NCBI GenBank assembly: GCA_013205565.1
Contig: JABMMM010000100.1
Span: 1 to 38,396, forward strand
Origin: Alcaligenaceae bacterium
Lineage (GTDB): Bacteria; Pseudomonadota; Gammaproteobacteria; Burkholderiales; Burkholderiaceae_B
DNA length: 38,396 bases
Reading direction: 5' to 3'
Part shown: one piece after another, positions 18,846 to 26,989 of the stretch
Layout of the letters: each line of letters begins with the position of its first letter
Numbering within the stretch: position 1 is the stretch's first letter
Notes under the pieces: model-generated
What the model saw: only the letters and a program-made list of their open reading frames with translations
Database searches by the model: none
What the model was told of the DNA's origin: nothing
Position numbers and translations under genes: made by a program

Positions 18846-19760
18846 ATGAGAACATATCCTAGCGTTGAAAATGCCGTAGGCAACACCCCGCTGGTACGCT
18901 TGCAGCGCTTAGTTTCAAAGCTCGCTCTCGAGCGCGGCAATATTGTGCTCGGTAAGCTCGAAGGTAACAATCCAGCAGGCTCGGTCAAAGATCGGCCGGC
19001 TTTGGCCATGATTTTAGGCGCCGAGGCGCGTGGTGAGATCGAACCGGGCGACACTCTGATCGAGGCTACCAGCGGCAACACAGGCATCGCGTTGGCCATG
19101 ACCGCAGCGATGCGCGGTTATAAAATGATTTTGATCATGCCCGATAACCTCTCGGTTGAACGTCGCGCCTCGATGGCTGCCTATGGCGCAGAGTTGATTC
19201 TGACACCCGCGAGTGGCGGTGGCATGGAATTGGCGCGTGATCTCGCAGGCAAAATGCAGGCGCAAGGGCAGGGTAAAGTCCTTGATCAATTTGCCAACCC
19301 CGACAACCCCTTAGCGCACTTTAAAACCACGGGCCCCGAACTCTGGGAGCAAACGAGTGGCGCGATCACACACTTTGTGAGTGCGATGGGAACCACCGGT
19401 ACGATCATGGGTGTCAGTCGTTATTTAAAATCCAAAAATCCAGCCATCACGATTGTGGGTGCCCAGCCCGCCGAGGGTTCGCAGATTGCGGGTATCCGAA
19501 AATGGCCCGAAGCTTATCTGCCTGCAATTTATGATCCTAAGCGAGTCGACCAGTTTGAATCGATCGAGCAAAAAGACGCAGAAAACATGGCCAGGCGTCT
19601 AGCCGCCGAAGAGGGTATCTGTGCTGGGGTCTCGGCTGCGGGTGCTTTGGTTGCAGCCTTACGGGTGTCTGAAACCGCTCGCAACGCCACGATTGCTTTT
19701 ATTGTTTGCGATCGCGGTGATCGTTATCTTTCGACCGGCCTGTTTGATCCTCAGCCCTAA
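18846..19760 (+). CDS. cysM: Cysteine synthase B (O-acetylserine sulfhydrylase)
   Basis: CysM makes cysteine from O-acetylserine and sulfide, and can use thiosulfate. The 304-residue PLP enzyme begins YPSVENAVGNTPLVRLQR. The Schiff-base lysine is Lys48 in NNPAGSVKDRPAL, the phosphate loop is EATSGNTGIALA (about 78-89), and the glycine loop AMGTTGTIMG (about 179-188) binds the cofactor phosphate. The NNPAGSVKDR form and the C-terminal GICAGVSAAGALVAAL fit CysM better than CysK. The ATG at 18846 has GAGGAC directly upstream, and TATTAT (18833-18838) may be its -10 box. Confidence 0.94.
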   Translation: MRTYPSVENAVGNTPLVRLQRLVSKLALERGNIVLGKLEGNNPAGSVKDRPALAMILGAEARGEIEPGDTLIEATSGNTGIALAMTAAMRGYKMILIMPDNLSVERRASMAAYGAELILTPASGGGMELARDLAGKMQAQGQGKVLDQFANPDNPLAHFKTTGPELWEQTSGAITHFVSAMGTTGTIMGVSRYLKSKNPAITIVGAQPAEGSQIAGIRKWPEAYLPAIYDPKRVDQFESIEQKDAENMARRLAAEEGICAGVSAAGALVAALRVSETARNATIAFIVCDRGDRYLSTGLFDPQP

Positions 19761-19790
19761 GCGCTGGGCCAAGCGGCCGACACGGCATGA

Positions 19791-20984
19791 TTAGTCGCTT
19801 GCCAGAGCTCGGGCAAGATCAGCCACCGAGGCGGCATAAAAATAGCTTCTGTTGTACTGGGTAATCGTAAAAAAGTTTTGTGTGGCCGTGCGCAACTCGA
19901 CGGTGCCAGCGGCTTGTTCGGGTAGATCAATCACGCCAAGCGCTGTGCGCATCCAAGGTGCGTCTTTGGCTCCGGGGGCGAGCGTGGCGCCTGCAGCTTG
20001 AAGTTGGGGCCAGTCAAGGGTAGGTTTTAAGCCCCCTTCCACGAGCTTGTCTGCGCCTGCGGCGAGCTTGACGGGTACAAAGACGGGCAACCCGCGTTGC
20101 CAGCCGTGTTCAACTAAAAAATTTGCCACCGAATCAATTGCATCTGCCATATTGGTGCTGAGGTTGATTGCCTGAGCCCCTTGGGCGCTCACGGCAAAGC
20201 GTTTGATGCTGCCTGGCATGAATTGTGGGATGCCTACCGCGCCGGCATAAGAACCTTTTAGCGTGCGTGCGTCAAGGCGGCCCGTTAAGTCAAGTTCGAT
20301 CAGGTCGGCAAGCTGGCCCCTGAACATCTCGGCACGATCGGGACGTGTTGCGTCAGGGTAATCAAAACCGAGCGTGGCAAGTGAGTCGAGCACACGAAAG
20401 CTGCCCTGACTTTTACCGTAGAGGGTCTCGACGCCAATGATGGCGGCGATGATATTTTGTGGCACGCCATAGCGCGCACTGGCGCGCTTAAGTTCGGCGC
20501 TGTACTGTTGCATGAAGGCTTCACCTTGTGCGATGCGAAGTGGTTCAACCACTCGCCCGCGGTAACTGACCCAGCTGCGCAGCGCGCGCGGCTGCCCGGC
20601 AGCGGGTGGGGCCACAATACGCGCCACGGTGGGGTTATAACGCGCCTCGCTCAGCAATTCCAGTACGCTTCTCTCTGCTAGTTGACGGTTTGCAGCAAGC
20701 TCAACGCCAAAGCGTTGCATGGTTGCGCGGCGAGCGGCGTCGGTTGGCGGTCTGGAAGCTGGATCAAAGCGACCGTCTGTGTTGGCCGAACCCCCGCGGA
20801 CGCCAAGGCCGGTCGATGGTGTGCCAGCACTTGCTGTGCCACCGCTTGGGCTGCGAGCGGTCTGAGTGTCTGGACTGGGCTGCTTTGCCCCAACCGTGTT
20901 TGGTCCTGTTGTTGGCGAGGTCGCGCAACCGGTGATTAGGGCGGCAAGCAAACTGAATTGAAGCAATCGATAAGCGCTGAGCAT
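19791..20984 (-). CDS. mltB: Membrane-bound lytic murein transglycosylase B
   Basis: MltB cleaves peptidoglycan between MurNAc and GlcNAc with 1,6-anhydro product formation, at the inner face of the outer membrane. The 397-residue protein has a lipoprotein signal with lipobox LITGC (Cys20 would be lipidated). A Ser/Thr/Gly/Pro-rich linker (about 25-80) and a GH103 catalytic domain follow. The catalytic Glu186 lies in IIGVETLYGKSQGSFRVLDSL; the typical YAGAVGIPQFMPGS and AIDSVANFLVEHGW segments follow. No peptidoglycan-binding C-terminal domain is present. It is convergent with cysM (30 bases between stops) and divergent from etfB. Confidence 0.94.
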   Translation of the reverse strand: MLSAYRLLQFSLLAALITGCATSPTTGPNTVGAKQPSPDTQTARSPSGGTASAGTPSTGLGVRGGSANTDGRFDPASRPPTDAARRATMQRFGVELAANRQLAERSVLELLSEARYNPTVARIVAPPAAGQPRALRSWVSYRGRVVEPLRIAQGEAFMQQYSAELKRASARYGVPQNIIAAIIGVETLYGKSQGSFRVLDSLATLGFDYPDATRPDRAEMFRGQLADLIELDLTGRLDARTLKGSYAGAVGIPQFMPGSIKRFAVSAQGAQAINLSTNMADAIDSVANFLVEHGWQRGLPVFVPVKLAAGADKLVEGGLKPTLDWPQLQAAGATLAPGAKDAPWMRTALGVIDLPEQAAGTVELRTATQNFFTITQYNRSYFYAASVADLARALASD

Positions 20985-21116
20985 CAGGATTTCCTTGTGA
21001 AAGCAGTCAATATCATACCGACTGCCTGAGCTTGGGCGTGAGTTCCGGTAGAATCAGAAGTTGATTGTCGGGCGTCAGACCTGATGAAGCTATATTTTTG
21101 ATATGGAGATCGCTGG

Positions 21117-21869
21117 ATGAAAGTGCTTGTTCCTGTTAAACGCGTCGTAGACTACAACGTCAAAGTGCGCGTCAAGTCGGATCACACGGGCGTTGATATT
21201 GCCAACGTCAAGATGTCGATGAATCCCTTTGATGAAATCGCGGTAGAAGAAGCGACGCGGTTAAAAGAGAAGGGCGCGGCCACTGAGGTAATCGCAGTCT
21301 CTTGTGGTGTGGCGCAATGCCAAGAAACCTTGCGCACGGCCATGGCGATTGGTGCCGATCGCGGCATTCTGGTGCAAACCGAAGTCGAACTTCAGCCTTT
21401 GGCCGTTGCAAAATTGCTTAAAGTGCTGGCAGAGAAAGAGCAGCCGCAACTGATCATTTTAGGCAAACAGGCGATTGACGACGACTCAAACCAGACAGGT
21501 CAGATGCTGGCCGCGTTGCTAGGCTGGTCGCAGGCGACCTTTGCAAGCAAAATCGAACTCGGTGACGGCGTCGCTCGCGTGACCCGTGAAGTCGATGGCG
21601 GACTGGAAACCATCGAGCTCAAACTCCCCGCAATCGTGACGACTGATCTGCGCTTAAACGAGCCACGCTACGTGACCTTGCCCAACATTATGAAGTCCAA
21701 GAAAAAGCAGCTTGATATCGTTACGCCTGAGTCGCTCGGTGTCGATGTGACGCCGCGTCTGAAAACGCTGAAGGTCGTTGAGCCTGCAGCACGTTCGGCT
21801 GGTATCAAAGTGCAAGACGTCGCGGCTTTGGTAGACAAATTAAAAAACGAAGCAAAGGTGGTGGTGTAA
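21117..21869 (+). CDS. etfB: Electron transfer flavoprotein subunit beta
   Basis: EtfB with EtfA accepts electrons from acyl-CoA dehydrogenases and passes them to ETF:ubiquinone oxidoreductase. The 250-residue protein starts [20 protein letters not shown] and contains [11 protein letters not shown], the AMP-binding [23 protein letters not shown] loop (about 114-136) and the recognition-loop region [24 protein letters not shown], which contacts the dehydrogenase. The ATG at 21117 has GGAG about 9 bases upstream. Two bases separate it from etfA, so the two are one operon with matched dosage. Confidence 0.97.
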   Translation: MKVLVPVKRVVDYNVKVRVKSDHTGVDIANVKMSMNPFDEIAVEEATRLKEKGAATEVIAVSCGVAQCQETLRTAMAIGADRGILVQTEVELQPLAVAKLLKVLAEKEQPQLIILGKQAIDDDSNQTGQMLAALLGWSQATFASKIELGDGVARVTREVDGGLETIELKLPAIVTTDLRLNEPRYVTLPNIMKSKKKQLDIVTPESLGVDVTPRLKTLKVVEPAARSAGIKVQDVAALVDKLKNEAKVVV

Positions 21870-21871
21870 TT

Positions 21872-22798
21872 ATGTCAATACTTGTCATCGCTGAACACGA
21901 TAATGTTCAACTTAAGGGTGCGACGCATAACGTCGTAGCAGCTGCCGCAGAAATTGGCGGCGACATTCACGTCTTGGTGGCTGGCGGCAACGCACGCGCC
22001 ATCGCTGACCATGCTGCAAAAATTTCTGGTGTGTCAAAAGTGCTGCTTGCTGAGTCGCCTGCCTTAGCAGACGGGTTGGCTGAAAACGTGGCCCAGCAAG
22101 TCTTGGCGTTAGCCAGTGGCTATAGCCATATTTTGTTTGCGGCAACGGCTGCAGGCAAAAATGTCTCGCCTCGGGTGGCCGCATGCCTAGATGTGGCTCA
22201 GATTTCAGAAATTCAAGCTGTCGATTCGCCGGACACATTTCAACGTGCAATCTACGCCGGTAACGCGATTGCCACAGTGCAGTCTAACGAGGCCGTTAAA
22301 GTCATCACCGTGCGCACCACGGGCTTTGATGCGGCACCCGAAGGCGGGAGCGCAACGGTTGAAGTCATCAGCGCCGTGTCCTCTGTAGGCCTGTCGACCT
22401 TTATTGGACGTGAAGTTGCTAAAAACGATCGTCCCGAACTCGCGGGTGCCCGCGTAGTGGTTTCAGGTGGTCGTGGGATGGGCAGCGCTGAAAACTTCAA
22501 AATCCTTGACCCGCTGGCAGACAAGCTGGGCGCGGCCATGGGTGCTTCGCGCGCTGCGGTCGATGCAGGGTATGCACCGAACGATTGGCAAGTGGGTCAA
22601 ACCGGAAAAATCGTTGCGCCACAACTTTATGTGGCAATCGGAATTTCAGGTGCGATTCAACATCTGGCCGGTATGAAAGATTCAAAAGTGATCGTTGCTG
22701 TCAATAAAGACGGCGAAGCGCCGATCTTTGGTGTGGCAGATTATGGTCTGGTTGCTGACTTGTTTCAGGCTGTGCCTGAACTTGTGACCGCTCTGTAA
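21872..22798 (+). CDS. etfA: Electron transfer flavoprotein subunit alpha
   Basis: EtfA holds the redox FAD of the ETF heterodimer. The 308-residue protein has the N-terminal ETF fold and the C-terminal FAD domain (about 185-300). That domain shows VVSGGRGMGSAENF, the LGAAMGASRAAVDAGY segment, QVGQTGKIVAPQLYVAIGISGAIQH and VNKDGEAPIFGVADYG, all standard FAD contacts. It follows etfB by 2 bases. A terminator after it separates etfBA from the acyl-CoA dehydrogenase gene, which may still be cotranscribed by read-through. Confidence 0.97.
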   Translation: MSILVIAEHDNVQLKGATHNVVAAAAEIGGDIHVLVAGGNARAIADHAAKISGVSKVLLAESPALADGLAENVAQQVLALASGYSHILFAATAAGKNVSPRVAACLDVAQISEIQAVDSPDTFQRAIYAGNAIATVQSNEAVKVITVRTTGFDAAPEGGSATVEVISAVSSVGLSTFIGREVAKNDRPELAGARVVVSGGRGMGSAENFKILDPLADKLGAAMGASRAAVDAGYAPNDWQVGQTGKIVAPQLYVAIGISGAIQHLAGMKDSKVIVAVNKDGEAPIFGVADYGLVADLFQAVPELVTAL

Positions 22799-22827
22799 GC
22801 TTGTGTCAAGCATCACAGAGTATTCTG

Positions 22828-22853
22828 ACCCCGTCCCCGCGACGGGGTTTTTT
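22828..22853 (+). terminator. Terminator after etfA
   Basis: An 8-bp stem (ACCCCGTC / GACGGGGT, 22828-22835 and 22841-22848) with a 5-nt loop is followed by a T run. It lies 30 bases past etfA and 28 bases before the next start codon. Confidence 0.9.
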
Positions 22854-22880
22854 GTTTGAGTTTGTAACGAGGCGAGCGAG

Positions 22881-24710
22881 ATGACTTACCGTGCCCCAGT
22901 GGATGATTTTCGTTTTGTGTTTGAGCATATTGCTGCGTTGCCCGAACTCTTAAAGCTGCCGGTCTTTGCTGGGCTTGAGCCCGACTTGCTTGAAGCGGTG
23001 CTTCACGAGAACGCGAAGTTTGCTGCCGAAGTCGTGGCACCGACAAACTGGGATGGTGACCAGCACCCACCGGTGTACAGCAACGGTGTTGTGACCATGC
23101 CGGCCTCATATCAAAACGCGTTTAAACAATTTGTAGAAGGTGGTTGGCAGGGCTTGCGCCACCCTGAACAGTGGGGTGGGCAAGGCTTACCCAAATTGTT
23201 GTCTACGGCGACGACCGAAAATCTGTACGCAGCAAACGTCGCGTTTTCGTTATGCCCCTTGTTAACCGATGGCGTGATCGAGGCGCTTTTGTTGTCGGGC
23301 TCTGACAAGCAGCAAAAGCTTTATATCGAAGCGTTGGTACAAGGCAAGTGGACAGGTACGATGAACTTGACCGAGCCGCAGGCGGGCTCTGATCTGTCGC
23401 TGGTTAATACGCGAGCGGTTGCTCAGGCAGATGGCACTTATCGTTTGTTTGGTCAAAAAATCTACATCACTTTTGGTGAACATGATCTGGCCGAAAACAT
23501 TGTGCATCTGGTTTTGGCGCGTCTGGCCGATGCGCCGCCTGGGGTGAAGGGCTTGTCGCTTTTTGTTGTGCCAAAGGTGTTGGTCAAGGACGATGGTTCT
23601 TTAGGGGCGCGCAATGACGTCTGGTGTGCGTCGATCGAACATAAGTTAGGTATTCACGGCAGTCCTACGGCGATTCTTTTGTTTGGCGACGATAAAGGCG
23701 AAGTTGGTGCAGGTGCGTTAGGTACATTGGTTGGCCAAGAAAACCGTGGCCTCGAATATATGTTCATTATGATGAACGCTGCGCGTTTTGCCGTGGGTGT
23801 TCAGGGAATTGGTGTGAGTGAAGCGGCCACCCAAAAAGCGCGTACCTATGCGCGCGACCGAGTGCAGAGTCGCGCCATCGAAGGCTCGGCGGCTGCTGTG
23901 CCGATCGTACAGCACCCCGATGTGCAACGGATGCTGTCGACGATGCGTGGCCTGACTGAGGCGGCGCGCTCGATTGCCTGTGTGGCGGCAGTCGCTGATG
24001 ATTTAAGTGTTGAACACACTGACCCAGTGGTGCGTCGTGCCAATCAGGCGTTGTACGACTACTTGGTGCCAATCGTTAAAGGGTTTTCGACTGAATGCGC
24101 GCTTGAGGTGACATCTCTGGGTATTCAGGTGCATGGCGGTATGGGTTTCATTGAAGAAACCGGGGCGGCACAGTTTTATCGCGACGCGCGCATTTTGACA
24201 ATTTATGAAGGAACGACAGCGATTCAGGCAAACGATCTGGTGGGTCGTAAAACGTTGCGCGATGCGGGCGCGACAGCTCTTGGGTTGGCGCAGTCGATGC
24301 AGCAAACGCTCGCAGAACTCGATTCCGAGAGTGGGGTGGCCGACGCTGACTACGCCGCGGGCTTAGGCTTGATTCACCTACGCTTGACACAGGCGGTCGA
24401 GTCTTATCGTGCAGCGGTGCAGTACGTACTCGATTACGCCAAGAGCGATATTCGCGCCGTATATGCCGGTAGCGTTCCTTATCTCATGCTAACGGGCTAT
24501 GTCTTAGGAGGCTGGCACCTTGCACGCGCGGCACTGGTTTGTAGCGCTGCTCAGCGTGCGGCGAGTGCCACGCCATTTACTCAAAATAAGTTTGCGACAG
24601 CCGTTTTTTATGCTGGCTCGGTCTTGCCGCGGGTTCAGGCACTCAACCTTGCGTTATCTCAAGGGTCTGTCTTGTCCGAGGTGCTGACGCGTTCGGATCT
24701 GGTGGTTTAG
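22881..24710 (+). CDS. Acyl-CoA dehydrogenase (large DmdC/AcdB-like type)
   Basis: This FAD enzyme introduces a double bond into an acyl-CoA and hands electrons to the ETF encoded just upstream. At 609 residues it belongs to the longer subfamily with an extra N-terminal segment (YRAPVDDFRFVFEHI) and an extra C-terminal domain (about 470-600). Visible motifs are the FAD/substrate loop WTGTMNLTEPQAGSDLS (about 157-173), GIHGSPTA, the PIVQHPDVQRML helix and the catalytic-base motif IYEGTTAIQANDLVGRK with Glu443. The subfamily includes 3-methylmercaptopropionyl-CoA dehydrogenases and enzymes of unknown chain length, so the substrate cannot be assigned. Its position next to etfBA is common in Burkholderiales. 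Confidence 0.92.
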   Translation: MTYRAPVDDFRFVFEHIAALPELLKLPVFAGLEPDLLEAVLHENAKFAAEVVAPTNWDGDQHPPVYSNGVVTMPASYQNAFKQFVEGGWQGLRHPEQWGGQGLPKLLSTATTENLYAANVAFSLCPLLTDGVIEALLLSGSDKQQKLYIEALVQGKWTGTMNLTEPQAGSDLSLVNTRAVAQADGTYRLFGQKIYITFGEHDLAENIVHLVLARLADAPPGVKGLSLFVVPKVLVKDDGSLGARNDVWCASIEHKLGIHGSPTAILLFGDDKGEVGAGALGTLVGQENRGLEYMFIMMNAARFAVGVQGIGVSEAATQKARTYARDRVQSRAIEGSAAAVPIVQHPDVQRMLSTMRGLTEAARSIACVAAVADDLSVEHTDPVVRRANQALYDYLVPIVKGFSTECALEVTSLGIQVHGGMGFIEETGAAQFYRDARILTIYEGTTAIQANDLVGRKTLRDAGATALGLAQSMQQTLAELDSESGVADADYAAGLGLIHLRLTQAVESYRAAVQYVLDYAKSDIRAVYAGSVPYLMLTGYVLGGWHLARAALVCSAAQRAASATPFTQNKFATAVFYAGSVLPRVQALNLALSQGSVLSEVLTRSDLVV

Positions 24711-24783
24711 GATCCAGTGGTGTCATTCAGGTGGCTGGCAAGTCGCAAGCACGCGTCTGGTTAGCCAACAGCTTCGCAGACCG

Positions 24784-26415
24784 TCAAGGCAGGATCGCGT
24801 CTAAGCTCGTATTGACTTCAAGCAAAATCGGCGCGTTTGACTGAAATGCGGCTTGGATCACGGCATCGATTTCCTCTTTGTGAGTGATGCGTGCCGAGGC
24901 CATGCCAAAGCTGCGCGCCAACTCATAAAAATCAGGATTAAAAAGCGAGGTGCCGCTGACGCGCCCTGGGTAGCCGTGCTCTTGGTGCAAACGAATCGAG
25001 CCGTAGCTGGCATTGTTTGAGACGATAAAAATAATGGGCAGCTTGCGCTCAACAGCCAGAATCATTTCGTTGCCGGTCATTAAAAATCCGCCATCTCCGA
25101 CAATACAAATCGTGGTGCGTGTCGGTTCGCGTAGAGCGCAGGCCACGGCTGCTGGTGTGCCATACCCCATGGCACCCGCCAGAGGTGCCATCAAACGCTG
25201 TCCGGTGGTGAACGTAAAGTGGCGATACACCGGAGCCGCAAACGTGCCGGCGTCTAGGCAGATGGTCGTGTCGGGCGGTGCATATGCCTTCAGGGCACGG
25301 ACGACCTCGGTGAAGTTCACGCCTGCTTTTGCCTGGCGCGCGGGCCAGGCCGCCCACGACTCAGAGTGTCCACGAAGCGCTTTGAGCCAGTTGAGACGCG
25401 CGGCACTGATGGTGGGGGCGGGTGCCTGCGTGAAGGCTTTAACCAGGGCGATGGGGTCGCATACCAACGGGTAATCGGCAACGGTATCCCAGCTGACGAC
25501 GCGCGAATCGGGATAGCAATGCAGAAACGTTTGCGACGTCTGCGCGTAAGCGGGGAACTGATAGTTTTGTGTCGTAATGTCGCCTAAACGAGTGCCTAGC
25601 GCCAAAATAAAATCGCTGGTTTGTAAGGTCGCCATTTGCGCCGCAGGGTTTGAAAGCCCCAGGTCGCCCACAAAAAATGCGTCGTCATTAGCAAAAATAT
25701 CATGACGTCTAAACGACACCATTGTCGGGAGTTGCCAGTGGTGCACAAAGGCTGCTAGCGCTTCACGACCACCCGGGCAGTCGAACACGCCTCCGGCGAT
25801 CACCATCGGTCGCTGCGCAGCGTTCAGTTGTTGGAGGATGTTTGCCAGCGTGTCGGCAGGGGGTAAGCCAAACACGTGTGGCGTTTGTTTGAAGCTCGGC
25901 TCTGACACGGCTTGTTGCTGAATGTCTTCGGGCAGCACCAACACAACGGGGCCCGGCACACCTGAGGTCGCCATCCGAATCGCCTTGAAGGCGGCCTGGG
26001 CGATTTGTTCGGGACCCGTGCACTCAAACACCCATTTTGCTACCGAGCCAAACATTTTTTGATAATCGATTTCTTGAAACGCTTCGCGGCGCAAATCGCG
26101 CGCAGCGATTTGACCAATTACCAGAATCATTGGCACGGCATCTTGCTGGGCGGTGTGTACGGCGATTGCGGCGTTCGAGGCGCCCGGGCCGCGGCTCACT
26201 AAGGCCAAGCCGGGGCGACGCGTCAGACGCCCGTCGACGACCGCCATGTAGCCGGCGCCGCCCTCATGGCGGCAGGTGACGACGTCGATCTGCGGAAAGT
26301 CAACCAGTGCATCAAGCAGGCCCAGATAGCTTTCACCTGGCACCAGAAACAGTCTGTCCATGCCGTAGTCAGAAAACACTTTAAACAAGGCATGGCTCGA
26401 GGTGAAAGTTGTCAT
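24784..26415 (-). CDS. Thiamine-diphosphate-dependent enzyme, acetolactate-synthase-like
   Basis: The 543-residue protein has the three-domain layout of the POX/acetolactate synthase family. An N-terminal Pyr domain carries the conserved Glu51 (CRHEGGAGYMA), which activates the thiazolium. A central domain (about 190-320) follows, then a C-terminal PP domain with the ThDP/Mg2+ motif GDGGFLM...VSNNASYG (about 430-460). It is not linked to a regulatory ilvN subunit or other valine/isoleucine genes, so it is probably not the main acetolactate synthase. Members of this group also include decarboxylases and lyases (for example oxalyl-CoA, benzoylformate or sulfoacetaldehyde types), and no motif here decides among them. 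I prefer the ATG at 26415; a TTG four codons upstream (26427) is in frame. It is convergent with the acyl-CoA dehydrogenase gene. Confidence 0.85.
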   Translation of the reverse strand: MTTFTSSHALFKVFSDYGMDRLFLVPGESYLGLLDALVDFPQIDVVTCRHEGGAGYMAVVDGRLTRRPGLALVSRGPGASNAAIAVHTAQQDAVPMILVIGQIAARDLRREAFQEIDYQKMFGSVAKWVFECTGPEQIAQAAFKAIRMATSGVPGPVVLVLPEDIQQQAVSEPSFKQTPHVFGLPPADTLANILQQLNAAQRPMVIAGGVFDCPGGREALAAFVHHWQLPTMVSFRRHDIFANDDAFFVGDLGLSNPAAQMATLQTSDFILALGTRLGDITTQNYQFPAYAQTSQTFLHCYPDSRVVSWDTVADYPLVCDPIALVKAFTQAPAPTISAARLNWLKALRGHSESWAAWPARQAKAGVNFTEVVRALKAYAPPDTTICLDAGTFAAPVYRHFTFTTGQRLMAPLAGAMGYGTPAAVACALREPTRTTICIVGDGGFLMTGNEMILAVERKLPIIFIVSNNASYGSIRLHQEHGYPGRVSGTSLFNPDFYELARSFGMASARITHKEEIDAVIQAAFQSNAPILLEVNTSLDAILP

Positions 26416-26532
26416 CGCGTGAGTCAAACAAAAAATTTAAGAAGATCGAAAATTAGCACAGCGCGACCCCTCTGGCTTGAAATTAGGCGTAGAGCATCTC
26501 TGACGATGTTGTAAAAAAGCCGCCGACCAAAT

Positions 26533-26552
26533 AACTGTGTTTGCAAACAGTA
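26533..26552. promoter_or_regulatory. LexA-type SOS box 1
   Basis: AACTGTGTTTGCAAACAGTA contains the CTG-N10-CAG core of LexA operators and matches the 20-bp enterobacterial consensus at 14 positions. It shares its last two bases with box 2, so the two operators are in tandem with an 18-bp offset. The embedded TTGCAA (26541-26546) can serve as a -35 box. Confidence 0.65.
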
Positions 26553-26569
26553 CTGTTTATGTGTACAGT
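26541..26569 (+). promoter_or_regulatory. Candidate sigma70 promoter inside the SOS boxes
   Basis: TTGCAA (26541-26546) and TACAGT (26564-26569) are separated by 17 bases; each matches its consensus at 4 of 6 positions. Transcription would start near 26576 and give a leader of about 185 nt before the small protein at 26761. The elements are only moderate, and the palindromic operators make chance matches likely. Confidence 0.45.
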
Positions 26570-26570
26570 A
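26551..26570. promoter_or_regulatory. LexA-type SOS box 2
   Basis: TACTGTTTATGTGTACAGTA matches the consensus TACTGT-(AT)4-ACAGTA at 17 of 20 positions, with both 6-base half-sites perfect. A further perfect left half-site (TACTGT, 26569-26574) follows at the same 18-bp phase but lacks a partner. LexA bound here would cover the candidate promoter. Confidence 0.8.
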
Positions 26571-26621
26571 CTGTTTATGGTCATTAACCAAACAGTTTTG
26601 TCGGTTCTAGGTCCCCGGCAG

Positions 26622-26653
26622 CCACCCGCGGTCTCTTCGGCGGTCGAGGGTGG
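26622..26653 (+). other. Hairpin in the leader of the small membrane protein gene
   Basis: CCACCC (26622-26627) pairs with GGGTGG (26648-26653), with a GC-rich 20-nt interior that can form further pairs. It lies in the predicted untranslated leader, has no T run, and so is not a terminator. Its role is unknown. Confidence 0.35.
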
Positions 26654-26760
26654 TGATTTCAACCGCTAGTACATTGATTTAAAACGTTATCTTTGTATTT
26701 AAACCGCAGACGCGCTGATCCCTAGCGCTCAGCCAATCGTTCATCTTCAGGAGCCTCACC

Positions 26761-26940
26761 ATGCGTCAACCTACTCTGAGCCAAGCTTCACGCCCCAACC
26801 ATACCCCAACTTTTGCATCTTCGGTTGCAAATGCGAGTTCGCCTAGCACCAAGGGCATGTTGTCCGACATCTTAGTTTTATCTTTTTGGATCGCTATGAT
26901 TCCGGCGGTTTTATTAGTTGGCAGCGCCGCGGGGTTTTAA
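26761..26940 (+). CDS. Small single-helix membrane protein, likely SOS-regulated
   Basis: I do not recognise this 59-residue protein. The ATG has an excellent Shine-Dalgarno (AGGAG, 26749-26753, 7-base spacing) and ends with TAA at 26938-26940. Residues 1-32 are polar and rich in Ser, Thr, Pro and Asn, without charged clusters. Residues 33-59 form one hydrophobic helix (MLSDILVLSFWIAMIPAVLL then VGSAAGF) with an internal proline, ending at the C-terminus, so an N-in or N-out anchored tail is possible. An internal Met33 could start a 27-residue peptide. The candidate LexA boxes lie 190 bases upstream with no other gene between. By layout it resembles SOS-induced membrane peptides such as TisB, but no sequence relation is claimed. 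It converges on the EamA gene (49 bases between stops). Confidence 0.7.
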   Translation: MRQPTLSQASRPNHTPTFASSVANASSPSTKGMLSDILVLSFWIAMIPAVLLVGSAAGF

Positions 26941-26989
26941 CGAAAGCTTTTGTTTTGGCTGTGGCCTGATTTTGTTTTTAGTTTTGATC

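Noticed and set aside
26547-26579. The repeated AAACAGTACTGTTTATG as a TetR-type operator
   Set aside because: The palindrome ACAGTACTGT is explained by two abutting LexA half-sites; the CTG-N10-CAG reading accounts for both copies and their 18-bp phase.
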